From Rhodococcus pseudokoreensis (GTDB taxonomy: Bacteria > Actinomycetota > Actinomycetes > Mycobacteriales > Mycobacteriaceae): a stretch of DNA of 64,000 nt. Positions 53,840-62,884 of this stretch are shown piece by piece. A program made the translations under genes and the position numbers. The notes beneath the pieces are model-generated. The model was not told the DNA's origin, searched no databases, and saw only the letters and a program-made list of their open reading frames with translations. The stretch is taken from assembly GCF_017068395.1 (NCBI RefSeq), contig NZ_CP070619.1:1984001-2048000 (forward strand). Direction: 5' to 3'. Position 1 is the stretch's first letter. Every line of letters begins with the position of its first letter.

Positions 53840-55522
53840 ATGAGGATTCGTTCGGCGCGCACCCGCCTCGCGGTATCGTTCCTGGCCGTCGGCCTCGTTC
53901 TCGCCGGCTGCGGGGGTTCGGACACCGGCGCCGGGACCGGATCCGGGTCGCTCGGCACCACCAACGACATCAATCCGCACGACCCCAGCGAACTGCGCGA
54001 CGGCGGAAACCTGCGGTTGGCGTTGTCGGGTTTCCCCCCGAACTTCAACACGCTGTCCAACGACGGCAACGATTCCGAGATCGGCGGCATGTTGAAGCCG
54101 ATGATGCCCCGCGCGTTCGGCACCGACGCGTCGGGGGCCCTGTCGGTGAACCACGACTACTTCGTCGACGTCGCGCTCACCGGCACCGATCCGCAGCAGG
54201 TCACGTACACGATCGACCCGAAGGCGGTGTGGTCGGACGGCACCCCGATCACGTGGGAGGACATCCAGTCTCAGGCAGCGGCGCTCAGCGGGAAGAACAA
54301 GGAATTCCTGATCGCGAACACGTCCGGGTTCGAGCGGGTGGATCGGGTCGAGCGCGGGGTCGACGACCGTCAGGCGGTGATCACGTTCGCCGAGCCGTAC
54401 GCCGAATGGCGGGGCCAGTTCGCGGGCAATTCGATGCTCTACCCGAAATCGGTCACCGCGACCCCCGCGGCGTTCAATACGAGCCTGCGCGACGGGATCT
54501 CGGTGACGTCGGGACCGTTCCAGATCGCGTCGATCGACCGGGCGCAGAACCGGATCACGTTGGGCCGCAACCCCGCGTGGTGGGGTAACACCCCGAAACT
54601 CGACACCATCACGTACAGCGTGCTCGACGACTCCGCGCGCATTCCCGCCCTGCAGAACAACGAGATCGACGCGTCCGGGCTGGGCACTATCGACGAGGTG
54701 AAGACGGCGGAGGGATCGGACGGCATCGCGATCCGCCGGGCGCCGGGAACCCAGTTCTCGCACATCACGTTCAACGGCGCGGACGGATCGATCCTCGCCG
54801 ATCCGGAATTGCGGGTGGCGCTGTCCAAGGGCATCGACCGGCAGGGCATCGCGACCGCGATCCAGAACGGTCTGGTCGACGACCCGAAGCCGCTGAACAA
54901 CCACGTCTACCTCAGCGGTCAGCAGGGCTACCAGGACAACAGCGCGGCCGTCGCCTACGACCCGGAGGAGGCCGCGCGGCGGCTCGACGAACTGGGCTGG
55001 AAACTCAACGGCGAGTTCCGGGAGAAGGACGGGCGCCGACTCGAGATCCGCGACGTGATGTACCAATCGACCACCTGGGTCCAGATCGCGCAGATCGTTC
55101 AGCAGAACCTCGCGCAGATCGGCGCCAAACTGAACATCGACACCCGCGGCGGCACCGGATTCTTCACCGACGTCATCCAGCCCGGCGACTTCGACCTCGC
55201 CCAATTCTCCTGGGTGGGTGATCCGTTCCCGCTCAGCGGCCTCCCGCAGATCTACGCGTACAACCCCGACGACCTGCAGGGCAACTACGGCCGGATCGGC
55301 TCGCCCGAACTGAACGCGCTGATCGAGCGGACCATCTCGGAACTCGACCCGCAGAAGGCGATCGAACTGGCCAACGAGGTCGACACCGAGGTGTTCGAGG
55401 AGGGGTTCTCGCTGCCGCTGATGCAGGCGCCGGGCAACGTCGCCGTGCGCGACAACCTGGCGAACTTCGGCGCCGCCGGTCTCGCGTCCTACGACTACAC
55501 CAAGATCGGCTTCCTGAATTAG
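53840..55522 (+). CDS. dppA: Peptide ABC transporter substrate-binding lipoprotein (SBP family 5)
   Basis: 560 residues. The signal MRIRSARTRLAVSFLAVGL ends in a lipobox, LAGCGGSD. The bilobal SBP5 body has WSDGTPITWEDIQSQAAAL, RNPAWWGNTPKLDTITYSV and DPELRVALSKGIDRQGIA, all near-universal in DppA/OppA proteins. It catches short peptides outside the membrane and hands them to the permeases. It is the fourth gene of the transporter operon (GAGGAAGGG before ATG 53840). Actinobacterial relatives can bind other oligopeptides or haem; specificity is not visible. Confidence 0.92.
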   Translation: MRIRSARTRLAVSFLAVGLVLAGCGGSDTGAGTGSGSLGTTNDINPHDPSELRDGGNLRLALSGFPPNFNTLSNDGNDSEIGGMLKPMMPRAFGTDASGALSVNHDYFVDVALTGTDPQQVTYTIDPKAVWSDGTPITWEDIQSQAAALSGKNKEFLIANTSGFERVDRVERGVDDRQAVITFAEPYAEWRGQFAGNSMLYPKSVTATPAAFNTSLRDGISVTSGPFQIASIDRAQNRITLGRNPAWWGNTPKLDTITYSVLDDSARIPALQNNEIDASGLGTIDEVKTAEGSDGIAIRRAPGTQFSHITFNGADGSILADPELRVALSKGIDRQGIATAIQNGLVDDPKPLNNHVYLSGQQGYQDNSAAVAYDPEEAARRLDELGWKLNGEFREKDGRRLEIRDVMYQSTTWVQIAQIVQQNLAQIGAKLNIDTRGGTGFFTDVIQPGDFDLAQFSWVGDPFPLSGLPQIYAYNPDDLQGNYGRIGSPELNALIERTISELDPQKAIELANEVDTEVFEEGFSLPLMQAPGNVAVRDNLANFGAAGLASYDYTKIGFLN

Positions 55523-55535
55523 CGGGTTCGCGGCC

Positions 55536-56177
55536 GTGCGCTACCCGGTGACCGTCGCCGTGGGCGCACTGCTGGTATGCGGCGGGTTCGCCGTGGTCGC
55601 CGACGCCGATCAACTCAGCGCACTCGTCGTCGTGGCGGCGGCGGTGCTCGGGGTCACCGGCTACACCTGGTTCGCGGCCACCCGCGCGGCATCGGGGCCG
55701 GGACGGCAGGCCACGGTGCACCGAGTTCGCCAGCAGCACCGGCTGACCAGCAGGTCCTGGATCGAGGTCCGTGAGGAACCGGGTTCACGGTGGATTCCGG
55801 TGTTCTTCGATCCCGCCCTGATCACCCTGCCGACCCCGACCGCGGCGATGGTGCACGACGCGGGCCGCCGCACCGTGGTGGTGTGGGACGGCCGTCGGCT
55901 GCTCCCGTCCGGGCAGGCGCGTCGTTCGGAACCGCCCGGCCGGTTGATCGACAACCCGTCGCGCCCGGATCCGGACGGTCCGGTGCGCGCCCGAGTGGCG
56001 GTCCGTCCCGCCCGCAGGCTCGTCCTCGACGCTCAGTTCGCGGTGGCGGCGCCGTTCGCCGGGGCACTGTGGGTGTACGTCGCGGGCGGCGGACTTCCGG
56101 CATTCGCCGGCGCGACGTGCGTGGCCGCGGCCGTCGCCGTGTGGTTGGCGGCGATCCGGGGCTCAGACCCCAGCTGA
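55536..56177 (+). CDS. Unidentified membrane protein of the peptide-importer operon
   Basis: 213 residues. Two helices at the N-terminus (about 2-20 and 27-46) and two at the C-terminus (about 165-205) enclose a soluble domain with RSWIEVREEPGSRWIPVFFDPALIT and TVVVWDGRRLLPSG. No catalytic motif is visible. GTG 55536 follows the transporter lipoprotein by 13 bases. It may assist the importer or be an independent gene; I do not recognise the family. Confidence 0.65.
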   Translation: MRYPVTVAVGALLVCGGFAVVADADQLSALVVVAAAVLGVTGYTWFAATRAASGPGRQATVHRVRQQHRLTSRSWIEVREEPGSRWIPVFFDPALITLPTPTAAMVHDAGRRTVVVWDGRRLLPSGQARRSEPPGRLIDNPSRPDPDGPVRARVAVRPARRLVLDAQFAVAAPFAGALWVYVAGGGLPAFAGATCVAAAVAVWLAAIRGSDPS

Positions 56178-56183
56178 GGCGGG

Positions 56184-56552
56184 CTACGACATGGTGACGC
56201 CCGCGCTGACGAAGCACGGCAACAGCCCGGCGATCTCACTCAGCACCGGCCCGAACCCGACGGCGGCCGGTACCGGGTCGTTGACGAACGCGACACCCCG
56301 GAACCCGGTGGTGAGGTTCGTGAACTGCACGACGGCGCCGTTCCACTGCGCGAACGGCGCGGCGGTGGTGTACCGGATCCGGTCGGGTCCGACCCGTTCG
56401 GCATTGAACGTGAGCCAGGCTCCGGGGGCGCACGTCGACATCGAGCCGGGGACGAACGGCGCGGCGGAGGCGGCACCGGGCACTGCGAACGACAGTGCGC
56501 CCGCGACGGCGATCACTGCGCCCAGCCGACCCAGCACTTTTCGAGTAGACAT
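56184..56552 (-). CDS. Secreted protein of unknown function
   Basis: 122 residues. A Sec signal peptide (LGRLGAVIAVAGALSFAVPGAASA, cut before APFVPG) leaves a mature part of about 90 residues with two Cys (STCAPGAWLTF and LLPCFVSAG) that can form a disulfide. A beta-rich Asn/Phe/Gly pattern (WNGAVVQFTNLTTGFRGVAFVN) suggests a small immunoglobulin-like or barrel domain. It resembles the many short exported proteins of Rhodococcus and Nocardia. It converges on the membrane protein gene. Confidence 0.7.
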   Translation of the reverse strand: MSTRKVLGRLGAVIAVAGALSFAVPGAASAAPFVPGSMSTCAPGAWLTFNAERVGPDRIRYTTAAPFAQWNGAVVQFTNLTTGFRGVAFVNDPVPAAVGFGPVLSEIAGLLPCFVSAGVTMS

Positions 56553-56662
56553 CGGAATTCCTTTCGGGGCGCGCCAATCCGTCTCCCCGAGTACGGCGGA
56601 ACCGCGTCACTGAGTGTGAATACCAGGTCCGAGAATTATATCTCCGCAGGTACCTCCGGCCG

Positions 56663-57926
56663 CTAGTCACCGACGTCCAATTCGAGGCGGTCCTCGTCGA
56701 ACCGGACCACTCGAACGGTGCGGGTGCCGCCCGCCGCCGTGGTCATCTCGAGCCGCCCGTCGTCGTCCGCGGACACCCACGTTCCCTCCCGTGGTTCGTC
56801 GGCGTCGCCCCGGCCGATCGCCCAGTCGACGAACGAGCCGTCCGGCCGGAATTCGATACCGCCGCGCCCTCGCGCCCGCGGGAAGTCGAATCCGGCGGGC
56901 CGGTACACCCGAACACCGTCGTGGTCCTCTTCGAAGGAATGCCGCCAGCGTCCCGCGGCGCCCGGGGCGACCAGTGCGGAGACGGCCGGACTCGCTGCCT
57001 GCCCGGTCCACAGCGCCTTCCGGACGCCGTCCAGGCACGCCCCCATCCGGGCGCCCTGGCCCTTGGTGAACATCACCATCCCCGCGTCGTCCGTGTAGTC
57101 CATGTAATCCATGAACAGGTCGCCGTGCGGGCCGTTCCCGCAACTGATGTGCGGGAATCGCGGCATCCCGACGTTCTGCCCGCCCTGATTGGGGGTGTCG
57201 GCGACCTCGTCGGAGCCCCGGCACCCGGTGCCGTCGTCGCCCCAGATGTGAAAGAGGTTGAGGTAGTGCCCGATCTCGTGGGTCGCGGTGCGCCCGAGGT
57301 TGAACGGGGCCCGCGCGGTGCCCGTCGTGCCGAACGCGGTGTACGTGATCACGACGCCGTCGGTGGCGACGGGGCCGCCGGGGAACTGCGCGTAGCCGAG
57401 CAGACCACCGCCGAGCGCGCAGACCCAGATGTTGAGGTATCTCTGCGTCGGCCACGGGTCGGCGCCGCCGGTCTCCGCGGATTTCACGCCGTCGTTCTGG
57501 TCGAACGAGTCGATTTCGGTTGTGGTGCGGGTGATTCCGTTCGACGGCCGGCCGTCCGGGTCGGTGTCGGCGAGGAAGAATTCGACTCGGGCGTCGCCGA
57601 TCAGCGGCTCGAACACGGGCGGAACGGTGTCGATGTCGTCGTTGGCGGCCCGGAAGTCCTTGTTGAGCACCGCGATCTGGCTCTCGATCTGCGCGTCGGA
57701 GATGTTCTGCGCCGCGGGTCTTCGACACGACGTGCACGACCACCGGAATCCGTATGGGCCCGCGGGCGGCGATCGACTGCAGCGGTTCCAGTTCGATGCT
57801 CTGGTTTTCGATTTCCGAGCGGGCGATGCGGTACGACTCCGACTCGGTCAACAGCCGGCGGTGCACGTCCATCGCCCCGCACGTGCGGCGGGCCGGCAGT
57901 TCGACCGCTGATTCGTTGGTGCTCAT
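56663..57926 (-). pseudogene. Frameshifted M43 (pappalysin-like) zinc metalloprotease
   Basis: The N-terminal 68 or so residues read from ATG 57926 ([30 protein letters not shown]) in one frame. The catalytic part continues in another ([20 protein letters not shown]) to the stop at 56663. The frames join with one base gained or two lost at about 57721-57728. The active site is [15 protein letters not shown]: the zinc HExxH and third His are there, but the Gly of HExxHxxGxxH is Asn. The Met-turn is [16 protein letters not shown]. The C-terminal 80 residues form an extra beta domain ([20 protein letters not shown]). It is likely the last gene of the cluster. Real decay or an indel error are both possible. 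Confidence 0.75.
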
Positions 57927-57948
57927 GACGTCGGGTTCCCTTCCGGTT

Positions 57949-59835
57949 TCAGAGGATCAGGTCTTGGGGACGGATCAGTTCGCGGGGCAGGCTGCTCGCC
58001 TCGATCCCTTCGAGCGGGTCGGCCGCGATGTAGGGGTCCAGGCCCAGACCGGTCAACTGAGCGATCCGCCGGACGGGTACCTGGAATGTGCGGTACGCAC
58101 CGTAGGAGAACGCCTCCTCCCCCTCGGCGAACTCGTCGAGCAGGGCGGCCTGGCTGAGCAGGTATCCGGTGACCGAGAGGCTGCCGTCCGGCTTCACCAT
58201 GGCCACCGCCTTCCAGAACTGACGTGGCAGGGCCACACCGCGATACTCCGGGTCGTCGGAGGCGAGTACGGGTCCGGTCACGACGGTGACGGCGAGATCG
58301 GCGTTGTCCGCGTTCTTCAGGACATAGTCCTCGAGTCCCAGCCACAGCGTCTGGCCCGCGTTGAAACTGTGATGTTGCGGAGTGCAATTGGTGAAGTGGA
58401 ACGTGTCGTCGTTCGCCGCCTTCGCCAGCGGTCCCCAGGCCGGGTCGAGTCGTCGCACGAGGTGCCCGCGGTCGAGCGGATTGTCGCGGTACACGTCCTC
58501 TCCCGTCTGCTGATCGGCGGGAAGCCGGGGGTCGAGAATCCATCTGTCGCTGTCGCGCCGGGGGCTCTGCGACTGCCGTCCGTCGATGTTCACGGCGGTG
58601 AACAGCGCCAGCGCCCGCTCGCGGTGCATCACGACGCTGAAGTGGTGATACTTCAATTCCGGCGACGCCACCGCAGGCACCTCGGGTCGCGGAAGTGGTA
58701 GCGGCACCCGCAGGAAGTTCTCGTCGTACCCACCCCGGGTGCCGTAGTTCGGATCGATCGAGATCGCTTCCGGCGCGGCGGCCGGTGACTCGACGGATCC
58801 GAGACGCACCGTGATCTCGAGGGGAACCCGGACGGTCACCTCCCGTTCGTGTTCGAGCACCGGGCGCACGGCCTGTGCCGTTCGCTCGGCGCCGAGGACC
58901 TCGTCGACGAGGTCCCGCGACTGCGGGGTCAGGTTCTGCGCACGCACGTATTCGAGTATGCGGCTGATTCGCACCCCCTCGTTGAGGACTCCGCCGAACT
59001 CGGTGTGCTGCGGCGCCCGCACACTCGCGTGATGCAGGGCGACCACCTCCCACTGGTCGTTGAACACCGGTGATCCCGAGGATCCGGGTTCGGTGTCGGC
59101 GGAGTAGTGCAGGAACCGTTCGGGAATGTCGACGATGCGGTTCTCCCGCAGCGCGATCTGCTTCTTCTCGCCGCGGGGATGCTGCACGATGGTCACGAAC
59201 TCACCGATGACGGCCTTGCCCTCCGCCTGGATCAGCGGGCTGAAGCCGAACTGCGCGAGCGTCCCGGGCTCGGCCCCGACCGCGACCAGCGCGAAATCGC
59301 GGTCCCGGTCGGCGAGGTAGAACCGCCCCGGATCCAGCGGAAACATCTGCACGGGACGCGGTTTGCCGTCGACGCCGTCCTGGTAGTCGAATTCGATCAC
59401 GCTGCTGCGGGCGGTGTCGGCGTCCGGCAGCACGTGGTGGTTGGTGAGCAGCAGGGCAGGTGAGACGAGGAAGCCGGTGCCGTAGCCCTGCAGGGTTCCC
59501 CGTGCGTCGCGGATGTTCACCCGTCCGATGGACCGGGCGGCGGCGACGCCGGCATCGAGGTAGCGGGCGCCGACGAAATCGGCTGTGCCCAGGATCTTCT
59601 CGAGAACCCTGGTGTCCGACTCCCCGTCACTCTCGCCGTAGTAGCGACCGAGCCGGTCCACCCGCTTCGCAATCCGTTCGGGCGTATCCGCCGCGGCAAC
59701 ACCGCCGGGACCGTTGAGTGCGTCCACGTGCTCGCCACGCTGGGGTGCCCGTTCCCGTGCACGTAGTTCTGCCGCATCGTGTTGTCGTTGCCGTTCCGCC
59801 TCGAACGTTCCCGTGGGCGTGTCGATGGTGGTCAT
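57949..59835 (-). CDS. Fusion of a trypsin-like serine protease and a DRGH non-specific endonuclease
   Basis: 628 residues. The N-terminal 75 are charged and helical. A trypsin-like domain (about 90-310) has GTGFLVSPALLLTNHHVLPD with the His, DRDFALVAVG with the Asp, and EPGSSGSPVFNDQWEVVALHH with the Ser. After a linker, a NUC1 endonuclease domain (about 395-600) has YHHFSVVMHRERALALF, the DRGHLVRRLDP motif with the metal-binding/catalytic His, and HFTNCTPQHHSFN. No signal peptide is seen, so it may act inside the cell. It starts at ATG 59835, 79 bases after the CHAT gene, and ends 22 bases before the M43 gene. Zymogen-like control by the protease is a guess. Confidence 0.9.
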   Translation of the reverse strand: MTTIDTPTGTFEAERQRQHDAAELRARERAPQRGEHVDALNGPGGVAAADTPERIAKRVDRLGRYYGESDGESDTRVLEKILGTADFVGARYLDAGVAAARSIGRVNIRDARGTLQGYGTGFLVSPALLLTNHHVLPDADTARSSVIEFDYQDGVDGKPRPVQMFPLDPGRFYLADRDRDFALVAVGAEPGTLAQFGFSPLIQAEGKAVIGEFVTIVQHPRGEKKQIALRENRIVDIPERFLHYSADTEPGSSGSPVFNDQWEVVALHHASVRAPQHTEFGGVLNEGVRISRILEYVRAQNLTPQSRDLVDEVLGAERTAQAVRPVLEHEREVTVRVPLEITVRLGSVESPAAAPEAISIDPNYGTRGGYDENFLRVPLPLPRPEVPAVASPELKYHHFSVVMHRERALALFTAVNIDGRQSQSPRRDSDRWILDPRLPADQQTGEDVYRDNPLDRGHLVRRLDPAWGPLAKAANDDTFHFTNCTPQHHSFNAGQTLWLGLEDYVLKNADNADLAVTVVTGPVLASDDPEYRGVALPRQFWKAVAMVKPDGSLSVTGYLLSQAALLDEFAEGEEAFSYGAYRTFQVPVRRIAQLTGLGLDPYIAADPLEGIEASSLPRELIRPQDLIL

Positions 59836-59914
59836 GGCTCGGTCCTCACGTAGGCGGCGGCTCGGTGTGCTTGCCAGCCTTCTCGCCGCGGCCCGACCGG
59901 TCATGCGTAGCCGA

Positions 59915-62872
59915 CTACTCGTTTCTCGGTCCGGCCGCGGCGCCTGCGGGTTCGTATTTTTCGACGCCGTTCCGGACGACCCGCCGGATGCGGGTGCCGT
60001 CGGCCACCAGGGCGTCGAGCAACGGAACCGCCAGTTCCGGGCGGATCGGGATTTCCGCGAGCAACTGCCCGAGTTCGAGCGTGCCCGACCCGAGGGCTCC
60101 GACGATGACCTTCCGCCGCGCGCTGTCCAGTGCCGCCTCGACGTCGAGTTGCTTCGCGGTGTCACCCCGCGCCGTCGGTATCGGTGTCGCCGTCCCGACC
60201 AGCAGCGCCCGGACGTCCCGCGCGGCCAGGTCGCGGTCGGTCGCCCACACCAGCATCGCCGCGACGGCCACGTACAGCGCCGCGAAGGTCGTGCCCTCCA
60301 TCTCCGGTCGGTCGACGAGCCGCTCGCACGTCGTCCCGGTGATCGTCCGCGGCGCGTAGACGTCGGGTTTGCCTGCGTCGGGGAAGTACGGGGTTTCGTG
60401 GGTGAGGGTGCCGTCGTCCTCGACGGCACCGACGGCGAACGCGTCCGCACTCCACGCGGGATACGCCGGCTCGTCCGAGTGGTCGCCCGAGACGATCACG
60501 AGTTTTCCGTCGCCGACCAGGCGCGCGATGACGGTGTTCTGCGCGTCCGACGGGACCGCGTTGCCGTAGTCGAACACCAGGATGTCCGCGTCGGCGCGGG
60601 CCGCGTCCTCCAGCCACCGGCAGACGTCGCGCTCGGACGGGACGCCGTGCGCGAACGCCAGCTCCTGAGGCAGGAGTTCGGCCAGCGCCGATTCGCCCTG
60701 CCCCGTCTCACCGGCCACCACCCGGCCCGGAACGTCGTGCCGGATGGCGCACTGCGTGACGGCCACCGCGATTTCCTCACGGCGACCGGCGGTGAACGGT
60801 CCCGCTACCGCCAACCGCAGTGCGCGCCGCACCGGCGCCGCGGCGGCCGCCTCTGCCTCGGGTGCCCCGGCGCCGGCGCCGAAGAAGTCGGACCCGTTCG
60901 TCACCGGCGGTGCCGGCTTCGCGGCGCCGACACCGAGTTGCCGGACGAGCAACGGCAGGTCCCGCGGTTCGAACGTGCCGTTCTGGGCGGCGAGATCCGC
61001 CAGTTGCTCCCACAGTTCCAGGTGCCGCACGTCGGTGTAGAGCCGGGAGAGGTCCTGCTCCGGGTAGCGCGTCAGCGTGGGCAGATTGCGCCGGATCCAT
61101 TGCCACACTTCGGGCCAGGACAGGGCGTCGAGGCGGATCGTGCGCACTTCGGCGGCGCGGAGCGAGTCGGTCAGTCCGGCGAGTTCCCCGGTGGTCGCCA
61201 CGGCGAGCCGCGCGTCGCCTCGACGTTGGGTCAGCAGAACCAGGGCGGCGAGGAGGTCCGAGGCGCCGGGGGCGTCGCCGACAAGCAGGTCTCCGTCGTC
61301 GACGACGATCGCCGTGGGGACTTCGGTGAGGTCGTCGAGTAGTCGCTCCCACCAGTCACCGGCGCTGAGCCTGCCCTGCCGGGCGGTGCGCACCCCGGCG
61401 TCGTCCAACAGCTCGGCGACGAGCCGGGACAGTTCGTGGAGCGGGTCAGGTTTCGCGAGCAGCCGTTTCGTGCTGACGAACAGGTTCGCGATCTGCGGTT
61501 CGAGCTCTTCGAGCACGCGGTCCAGGAGGGCGGTCTTTCCGGTGGAGGGCATCCCCACCACGTGGAGCAACCGGGCGGACGTCCGCCCGGACAGCACGTC
61601 CACTCCCTCCCGCAACTCCGCGAGGCGGGAGATGAAGCGGAGTTCGCCCTGGCGGATCCCGATCCGCCGCGAGATCCGGCGGGGCGACGGTTCCGGCCGG
61701 GCCTTCGCGTCCGGGTCGATGATCGCGCCGGGTTCGCTCCCGCCGACGAACAGGCAGGGCACCGCCCAGTCGAGCAGAGGGTCGCCGCTGTTCTCGTCGC
61801 CGTTGATGGCGAGCCGCGCCAGCCGCAACGCCTCGGCGACGGGCTGGCCGGCGGTCAGTGCCTCGTAGAAGAAGCGCGTCAGCAGGCGCTCCGTCCGGAA
61901 CGGCAGCACCGCCTGCATGCCGATCACCATCGGGCACGCATCACGCACACAGATGTCGGCCGACGACAGCGGCCCCGGCCACGGGTCGTCGTCGGTGGCC
62001 CCGTCCGGCGCGCGGGCGGTCTCGCAGCCCGCGAACACCGCAAGCCGGAGGTCCGGCAGTTGCTGCAACAGCAACGCGAACTCCTGGCTCGGCAGGAGCA
62101 TCCCGCGCCCGTTGCGCCGCTCCACCTTCAGACCGTCCGGATTGGCGTGCCCGAGATAGTGGAAGAGGTGAAACCCTCTTCTCTGCATGCCCATTCGACT
62201 GCGGAGACGTTCGACGGACGGGCGGTCCTCGACCACCACCCGGAGCAGACCACGATCGACCAGGGGCCGCAGTTCCGCCAGCAAGCTGCGTTTCTCGGCA
62301 TACAGGTCGAACGGGGCCTCGGAATCTTCCGGGCCCTCCCGCAGCGGACTCGACATCACCAGCAGGAGATTGAGCGGCGGCACGATCGGCGTCTGCCGGA
62401 TCGGGTACGTGCGCGACCGTCCGGACCGCACCACGTGGACGTCGCGCGCCATGGCGAGGAACTGGTCGGGGCGTTGCGGATCCAGCAGCAACTCCCACGG
62501 CCAGGCGCACACTTCCTGTGGCGCAGCGAGGATCCGCACGAGCAGCTGAGTTCCCGCCCGCCCGGCGAGTCCCCGGCTCTGTTGCAGCAGCGTTTCGACC
62601 TCGGGGATCCCGAACACCAGATCCGTCAGCACTTTCCCGACGTCGAGCGCGTGGGCCGCGGCGTCGGTGCGCGCGTGCCGGACGGTGTCGGTCAGCCACC
62701 CGGACGGCGCGTCGATCGTCTTTCCTGTGACGTCGTTCGGCAGTTTCCATTCCGGGATCTCTCGCCGCACCGCGAACACGGAGCCCATCCAGGACTGCGC
62801 CGACAGCCAGACGTGGTCGCCCGCCCGGAGGACGCTGATCTCCAGTTCCTCGAAACCGGTTGCGGGTCTCAT
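59915..62872 (-). CDS. CHAT peptidase - P-loop ATPase - degenerate subtilase-like protein
   Basis: 985 residues. The CHAT (caspase-like) domain (about 130-380) has the catalytic His in FHYLGHANPDG (about 241) and Cys283 in VFAGCETARA. The P-loop domain (about 410-700) has VGMPSTGKTALL at 438-448 and a Walker B-like AIVVDDGDLL; its companion motifs suggest a STAND-like switch. An Ala-rich linker is followed by a subtilisin-like region (about 710-890), where YPAWSADAFAVGAVEDDG and GTTFAALYVAVAAMLV match the S8 strand and the active GTSMA motif, but the Ser is Thr and the Asp and His positions are unclear. The C-terminus (about 900-985) may be a winged helix. It should be a triggered protease. 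Start ATG 62872, 12 bases after the LCAT-like stop. Confidence 0.87.
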   Translation of the reverse strand: MRPATGFEELEISVLRAGDHVWLSAQSWMGSVFAVRREIPEWKLPNDVTGKTIDAPSGWLTDTVRHARTDAAAHALDVGKVLTDLVFGIPEVETLLQQSRGLAGRAGTQLLVRILAAPQEVCAWPWELLLDPQRPDQFLAMARDVHVVRSGRSRTYPIRQTPIVPPLNLLLVMSSPLREGPEDSEAPFDLYAEKRSLLAELRPLVDRGLLRVVVEDRPSVERLRSRMGMQRRGFHLFHYLGHANPDGLKVERRNGRGMLLPSQEFALLLQQLPDLRLAVFAGCETARAPDGATDDDPWPGPLSSADICVRDACPMVIGMQAVLPFRTERLLTRFFYEALTAGQPVAEALRLARLAINGDENSGDPLLDWAVPCLFVGGSEPGAIIDPDAKARPEPSPRRISRRIGIRQGELRFISRLAELREGVDVLSGRTSARLLHVVGMPSTGKTALLDRVLEELEPQIANLFVSTKRLLAKPDPLHELSRLVAELLDDAGVRTARQGRLSAGDWWERLLDDLTEVPTAIVVDDGDLLVGDAPGASDLLAALVLLTQRRGDARLAVATTGELAGLTDSLRAAEVRTIRLDALSWPEVWQWIRRNLPTLTRYPEQDLSRLYTDVRHLELWEQLADLAAQNGTFEPRDLPLLVRQLGVGAAKPAPPVTNGSDFFGAGAGAPEAEAAAAAPVRRALRLAVAGPFTAGRREEIAVAVTQCAIRHDVPGRVVAGETGQGESALAELLPQELAFAHGVPSERDVCRWLEDAARADADILVFDYGNAVPSDAQNTVIARLVGDGKLVIVSGDHSDEPAYPAWSADAFAVGAVEDDGTLTHETPYFPDAGKPDVYAPRTITGTTCERLVDRPEMEGTTFAALYVAVAAMLVWATDRDLAARDVRALLVGTATPIPTARGDTAKQLDVEAALDSARRKVIVGALGSGTLELGQLLAEIPIRPELAVPLLDALVADGTRIRRVVRNGVEKYEPAGAAAGPRNE

Positions 62873-62884
62873 GCTTCCGCGCTC

